This document shows positions 60,659 to 64,000 of a stretch of DNA of 64,000 bases, in pieces. Both the position numbers and the translations under genes were made by a program. The notes beneath the pieces were generated by a model. It ran no database searches. It was not told where the DNA came from and was given only the letters and a program-made list of their open reading frames with translations. The DNA is from JALZVT01 sp964634815 (GTDB lineage Bacteria; Pseudomonadota; Gammaproteobacteria; Pseudomonadales; Azotimanducaceae). Numbering within the stretch: position 1 is the stretch's first letter; the number at the start of each line of letters is the position of its first letter. The DNA lies in assembly GCA_964634815.1 (NCBI GenBank), contig CAZWMD010000013.1, positions 1-64,000 of the forward strand, written 5' to 3'.

Positions 60659-62068
60659 ATGACAGACAGCCTGAGCAGACTGCGTGATCGGGCGCTTCTA
60701 GATAGCCAGCCGCCCGACCAGCGCTTCCCGCCTATGCCTATCGGAGTGGCCCACGACATGGGCAGCGACTCATCGGGAACTCCGCTCATCGATCCCAGAA
60801 TTTTTGATTCCAGAGAGTTCTTTCGCAACCCGTACCCTTATTACCAGATCATGCGTGATCACTACCCGGTCTATCACGACAGGTTGCACAACTGCTACTA
60901 CGTGACGCGCTACGAGGACATCACCCACTGTTATTTTGATGACGCTGGTTTCAACACCATTCCCAAAGGGTCATCCAGTGGCGTACTCGGCAATACTCAG
61001 CTCGAACTGTCCGGGGTGGAGCACCGACGCCGGCGCAACCTGTACGGTCAGCATCTGGTCGGCAAATCTCTCAACAACCGCATTCCCTCGATCCGGCGCC
61101 TGGCGCAGACCATGATCAACGACTGGCATAGTCAATCGCAGGTGGTGGATGGCAAACGCCGGATTGAACTGGGCAAGGTTTTCGCTAATGAATTTCCAAT
61201 TCGTGTTGTCTGCGAAGTTCTTGGCTTTCCGCCAGAAGCACAGGGAGATTTTTACTACTGGTACAACTCCATGATGTCTGGACTCGGCGGTTCGGCCACA
61301 CACGCCAAGGGTGTCGAGGCACGCGCTCATCTCGAAGAGTACGTTGCCGAGCTCGTTGCGCTGCGTCGCGAAACCCCCAGTTACCTCCACGACGAAGAAG
61401 GCAACGTTCTAAGCAAAGACATTATTACCAAGCTCTGCGAAACACGCGTGGACGGAGATTTGTTATCAACAGAGGAAATCACCTCAAATATTGCACTGGT
61501 GGTAGGTGGCGGCGGCGAAACCACTCGGGGCGCCATCATGCACATGTGGTATTTGCTGCTTACCCACTTGGAACAGTTCGACGCCGTTTGTCACGATGAC
61601 TCGCTATGGGATGCGGTGTTTCATGAGACATTGCGTCACTCAACGCCCATTGGTGGTCAACCCCGCCACAACACCGATGCCATCACCCTGCACGGCGTCG
61701 ATATCCCTGCAGGGTCGTTAATCAACATGGTGGATTTCTCGGCAAACCACGATGACCGCATCTTCGCCGATCCTGATTCATTTAACATATTCAGAGAAGA
61801 CCTATATAGCGGCAAGATTTTGCGCAGCGGCTACGCCAGGGAAGGACGCTGTAACCACATGGCATTTGGCGTAGGCCCACACCTTTGTCCCGGCGCCTGG
61901 ATATCACACCAAGAGGCGGTGGAAGGCTCCAGGGCATTACTCAATGCCATGCCAGGAGTCCGCATTCTTGAAAACGCGATGGACAAAGACCCCATCACAG
62001 ATCAGCTACGCCCAATCGGCATCTCAAGCATTCGAACGTTGTGGTTAGAGTTTGATGCAACCAACTGA
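60659..62068 (+). CDS. Cytochrome P450
   Basis: 469 residues. Heme loop FGVGPHLCPGAW with the proximal C410; I-helix VVGGGGETTRGA (the usual A-G-x-E/D-T-T here is G-G-G-E-T-T); ExxR in HETLRHS. FFRNPYPYYQIMRDHYPV is the N-terminal substrate element. It overlaps the next gene by 14-17 bases and is its operon partner. Divergent from the ferredoxin. Confidence 0.93.
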   Translation: MTDSLSRLRDRALLDSQPPDQRFPPMPIGVAHDMGSDSSGTPLIDPRIFDSREFFRNPYPYYQIMRDHYPVYHDRLHNCYYVTRYEDITHCYFDDAGFNTIPKGSSSGVLGNTQLELSGVEHRRRRNLYGQHLVGKSLNNRIPSIRRLAQTMINDWHSQSQVVDGKRRIELGKVFANEFPIRVVCEVLGFPPEAQGDFYYWYNSMMSGLGGSATHAKGVEARAHLEEYVAELVALRRETPSYLHDEEGNVLSKDIITKLCETRVDGDLLSTEEITSNIALVVGGGGETTRGAIMHMWYLLLTHLEQFDAVCHDDSLWDAVFHETLRHSTPIGGQPRHNTDAITLHGVDIPAGSLINMVDFSANHDDRIFADPDSFNIFREDLYSGKILRSGYAREGRCNHMAFGVGPHLCPGAWISHQEAVEGSRALLNAMPGVRILENAMDKDPITDQLRPIGISSIRTLWLEFDATN

Positions 62069-63341
62069 CGCACAGCTACCTAACAACGGGGTCAGGGTTC
62101 CATCCCCAACCCATTCTGATGCACGTTATAGAAGCTATGAGGTTTACCAACGCGAGGGGCTGGGAGAGTCAACCGAACTAATAGGTCCGGGCCAATTAAC
62201 GGCAGCCAGGCAACTGACAGATCCTTACCCGCTCCTCGCGCTGCTGCGCGAGAATTACCCTTGCTACCGCGACTGGTCTGGAAACGCTTACTGGTTAACG
62301 CGCTACGATCAGGTCACCTCCATTTTTTCTGATCGCGCCAATTTCCACTTACCCAATCGAGCTCAATCCTGTTCACTCAAAGACGCAGAAGACCTGAGTG
62401 CCAGCGTCGCAGCTCACAAGCTTTGGGCCGAACTCATCGATGAGCAGCTACCGAACATCTGTGACACTCTGCTATCGGGGCTAGGTAAAGAGCGCCCCAT
62501 TGATCTGACTATCGACTATGCACTGGCACTGAGCAATGAACTGCAAAGAAGAGCGCTAGGTATTCAGGCGCAACATACAGACGAGCTTGCGCAGTTACTC
62601 TGGCATATCCAAAGGGCAGACAGCTGGCAACCTGAGGTTGCTTTAGGCGCACAGATCGCCTGCTCAAAACTTCTCGATCTGTTAGCAAACTCACCCGCAG
62701 ACAAGACCTCTCCCGGACTGCGGGAGGCTATTCCAGGACTGGGTCCGCAGTCTCTGCTGGCCACAGTGCTTGGCTTTGAAACGCGCACCCTGCACGGCTG
62801 GATATGCAATTTGGCGCACGCCTGGCTTACAAATACAGATATCCAATCTGAGATCCGAAAGGGGCAAACAAACATCAAGATCGCCGCACTCGAAGCGATG
62901 CGGTACACACCACCTGTTCCCTACGCCCACGCCTATGCAAAACATGAGGTGGAGCGTTTCGGTCGCCTTTTGCCTGAAGGTGCTCTGATGCGTTTATCCG
63001 CCGAGGCCGCGAATCGAGACCCCAGAGTATTCGACGACCCTGACACCTTCTACGCGGTACGTGCAGACCTGTGCCATCGCGAAGCACGAGGACAGTTTCG
63101 AGCAGATGGTCTCGCAACAGGAATCGCTTTTGGTCTAGGTCTACCCTCAAAGCACCCCGCGGTACCAGAGGATCGTCCCCGATCGTTGTTCGCGCTGACT
63201 CGGGATGCAACCGTCACTGCAACCCAACAGCTACTGCAACATTTTCCAGTCATTCAACCCTGTGGTGAGTTAAAAAGCCCAAGCGCTTTGGCGATCTACG
63301 AGCCGATGGTGGCCTGGTCGCTGCCGGTCACACTGACTTAG
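62055..63341 (+). CDS. Cytochrome P450 homologue lacking the heme cysteine
   Basis: About 428 residues from ATG 62055, which overlaps the upstream P450 stop. The fold is recognisable: DPYPLLALLRENYPCYRDW near the N-terminus, an I-helix-like GFETRTLHGW, ExxR (LEAMRY) and the ERFGRLLPEGALMRLSAEAANRDPRVFDDPDTF meander. The heme loop reads AFGLGLPSKHPAV. Aligned to FGxGxHxCxG, proline replaces the histidine and Lys366 sits at the cysteine position, so heme ligation of the P450 type is lost. It may be a pseudoenzyme partner of the upstream P450, like the EryCII/DesVIII P450 homologues that activate glycosyltransferases, or a decaying gene. Intact frame and tight coupling argue against decay. Confidence 0.85.
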   Translation: MQPTDAQLPNNGVRVPSPTHSDARYRSYEVYQREGLGESTELIGPGQLTAARQLTDPYPLLALLRENYPCYRDWSGNAYWLTRYDQVTSIFSDRANFHLPNRAQSCSLKDAEDLSASVAAHKLWAELIDEQLPNICDTLLSGLGKERPIDLTIDYALALSNELQRRALGIQAQHTDELAQLLWHIQRADSWQPEVALGAQIACSKLLDLLANSPADKTSPGLREAIPGLGPQSLLATVLGFETRTLHGWICNLAHAWLTNTDIQSEIRKGQTNIKIAALEAMRYTPPVPYAHAYAKHEVERFGRLLPEGALMRLSAEAANRDPRVFDDPDTFYAVRADLCHREARGQFRADGLATGIAFGLGLPSKHPAVPEDRPRSLFALTRDATVTATQQLLQHFPVIQPCGELKSPSALAIYEPMVAWSLPVTLT

Positions 63342-64000
63342 GCGCAAGCTCTGCAATCTCTTGCAGGCCTTTGTCTCGTGACTCATGGCTTTTCGCCACC
63401 AGCCAGGATTGTCCGGTGGGCCCATCAATGGGATGCATCAAAATGTTCAACACCGCCTGTCCAATATCATCGGCATGCATTGCTGTGCCAGCGAGTGCCG
63501 TGGTCACACTTCTCAACATGGGCGTGTCCACTGCACCAAAGCAAAGTCCGTTAACCCGAATGCCGCGAGGCGCTAGCTCGAGCGCCCAGGTTTCGATCTG
63601 TCGCCACATCGCAAACTTCGCACAATCGTAACCAATAGCTGCCGATCCGGTTATCAGGTAACCGGGTTTTATGTGGTCGGTGATCATGCCGAGAATATTG
63701 CCGCCTTCGCTCATGTGATCGACACAGGCACGGGTAACGTAATAGCTGCCCATCGCTGACGCCCCCATCGCTCGATCAAATGCCGTTGTCTGAGACTCAT
63801 AGTCTCCCTGAGTGAGAGCAGAATTGTCCCAGTAGCCTGCATTGTTGACTACGACGTCTATGCGGCCAAAACGATCTATCACTGCATCTATCGACCGCTT
63901 AACTGACAGTTTATCGCCCACATCACAATCCAGAGCCAGGAAGTTCGCACCAAGCGATTCAATCTCTTGTTGAGTGTCTCCGTTTGCTACGCCATCAATG
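63328..64000 (-). CDS. Short-chain dehydrogenase/reductase (5' end outside window)
   Basis: The frame runs from the stop at 63328 through the right edge, so the N-terminal Gly-rich motif is outside; about 224 residues are visible. The SDR features seen are CDVGD (adenine-binding Asp), NNAG in VVNNAGYWDN, the active-site serine in LITGSAAIG, and the Y-x-x-x-K pair in IGYDCAKFAMW. Role is NAD(P)-dependent alcohol/ketone oxidoreduction, substrate unknown. Its 3' end overlaps the P450-like gene by 14 bases, convergent. Confidence 0.92.
   Translation of the reverse strand, partial: IDGVANGDTQQEIESLGANFLALDCDVGDKLSVKRSIDAVIDRFGRIDVVVNNAGYWDNSALTQGDYESQTTAFDRAMGASAMGSYYVTRACVDHMSEGGNILGMITDHIKPGYLITGSAAIGYDCAKFAMWRQIETWALELAPRGIRVNGLCFGAVDTPMLRSVTTALAGTAMHADDIGQAVLNILMHPIDGPTGQSWLVAKSHESRDKGLQEIAELAPKSV

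Noticed and set aside
1..64000. tRNA, rRNA, phage, IS elements
   Set aside because: I looked for cloverleaf-like segments, transposase motifs (DDE, Y1) and terminal inverted repeats and saw none; tRNA can be missed by eye, so tRNAscan would be decisive.

Overview
The window looks like chromosomal DNA of a free-living, probably marine, Gram-negative gammaproteobacterium. The evidence is an LpxA acyltransferase, several lipoproteins with lipoboxes, a glnK-amtB pair behind a sigma-54-like promoter, a TorF/TIGR02001 porin, an RND efflux pair and moderate GC. The gene set (three luciferase-like F420/FMN-type oxidoreductases, two cytochromes P450 plus a P450-like protein, a steroid-type thiolase, acyl-CoA dehydrogenase, epoxide-hydrolase-like protein, SDR, glutathione transferase, several amidohydrolases) suggests a heterotroph that degrades lipids, steroids or terpenoids. 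Genus cannot be named from this sequence. I found no rRNA, tRNA, CRISPR array, IS element or phage.

The sequence is a scaffold with four 100-N gaps. Three of them (4098, 18077, 20153) are flanked by exact duplications of 40, 55 and 55 bp that end at the gap. Collapsing the duplication restores one reading frame across the two gaps that lie in genes, so those Ns are placeholders over contig overlaps. The fourth gap (54584) has no such duplication and hides real sequence.

Layout. 1-7.5 kb: exported PD40-repeat amidohydrolase (3' end outside), a secreted acidic-repeat protein with a cysteine-less thioredoxin fold, and an exported G8-type protein. 7.5-12.1 kb: membrane flippase-like protein, CDP-alcohol phosphatidyltransferase, NAD-epimerase, alpha/beta hydrolase and luciferase-like oxidoreductase. 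12.2-16.3 kb: three-subunit molybdenum hydroxylase plus a MoaD-like protein. 16.3-20 kb: epoxide-hydrolase-like protein, thiolase, a small Cys-motif protein and a DUF2807 protein. 20-24.6 kb: RND membrane-fusion protein and permease. 24.6-28.3 kb: reverse operon of PhoD phosphatase, glycerate kinase and 2-hydroxyacid dehydrogenase. 28.4-32.6 kb: PQQ dehydrogenase translationally coupled to a BisC-like molybdoenzyme. 32.6-39.9 kb: MFS exporter, luciferase-like enzyme, POT peptide transporter, divergent LpxA, an unknown protein and an amidohydrolase. 40.1-41.9 kb: glnK-amtB with promoter and terminator. 42-47.5 kb: TPR lipoprotein, acyl-CoA dehydrogenase, luciferase-like enzyme and NSS transporter. 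47.6-51.7 kb: TorF porin, then ArsR regulator, beta-carbonic anhydrase and SulP transporter. 51.7-56.3 kb: NHL protein, ABM protein, amidohydrolase, site-2 protease and GST. 56.3-64 kb: P450, the reverse bufferin-type operon (precursor, DUF692 enzyme, DUF2063 partner), 7Fe ferredoxin, P450 plus Cys-less P450 homologue, and an SDR whose 5' end is outside.

The most interesting system is the bufferin-like RiPP locus at 57.7-60.0 kb. It has a precursor with two near-identical six-cysteine cores, an Ala/Ser linker and a lipobox in place of an ordinary signal-peptidase-I site, followed by the MNIO enzyme (DUF692) and its DUF2063 partner, with a plausible ECF-sigma promoter in front. A lipid-anchored, double-core metal-binding RiPP would be a distinctive variant of the copper-sequestering bufferins. 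Second is the P450 operon at 60.7-63.3 kb, where the second P450 has lost its heme cysteine.
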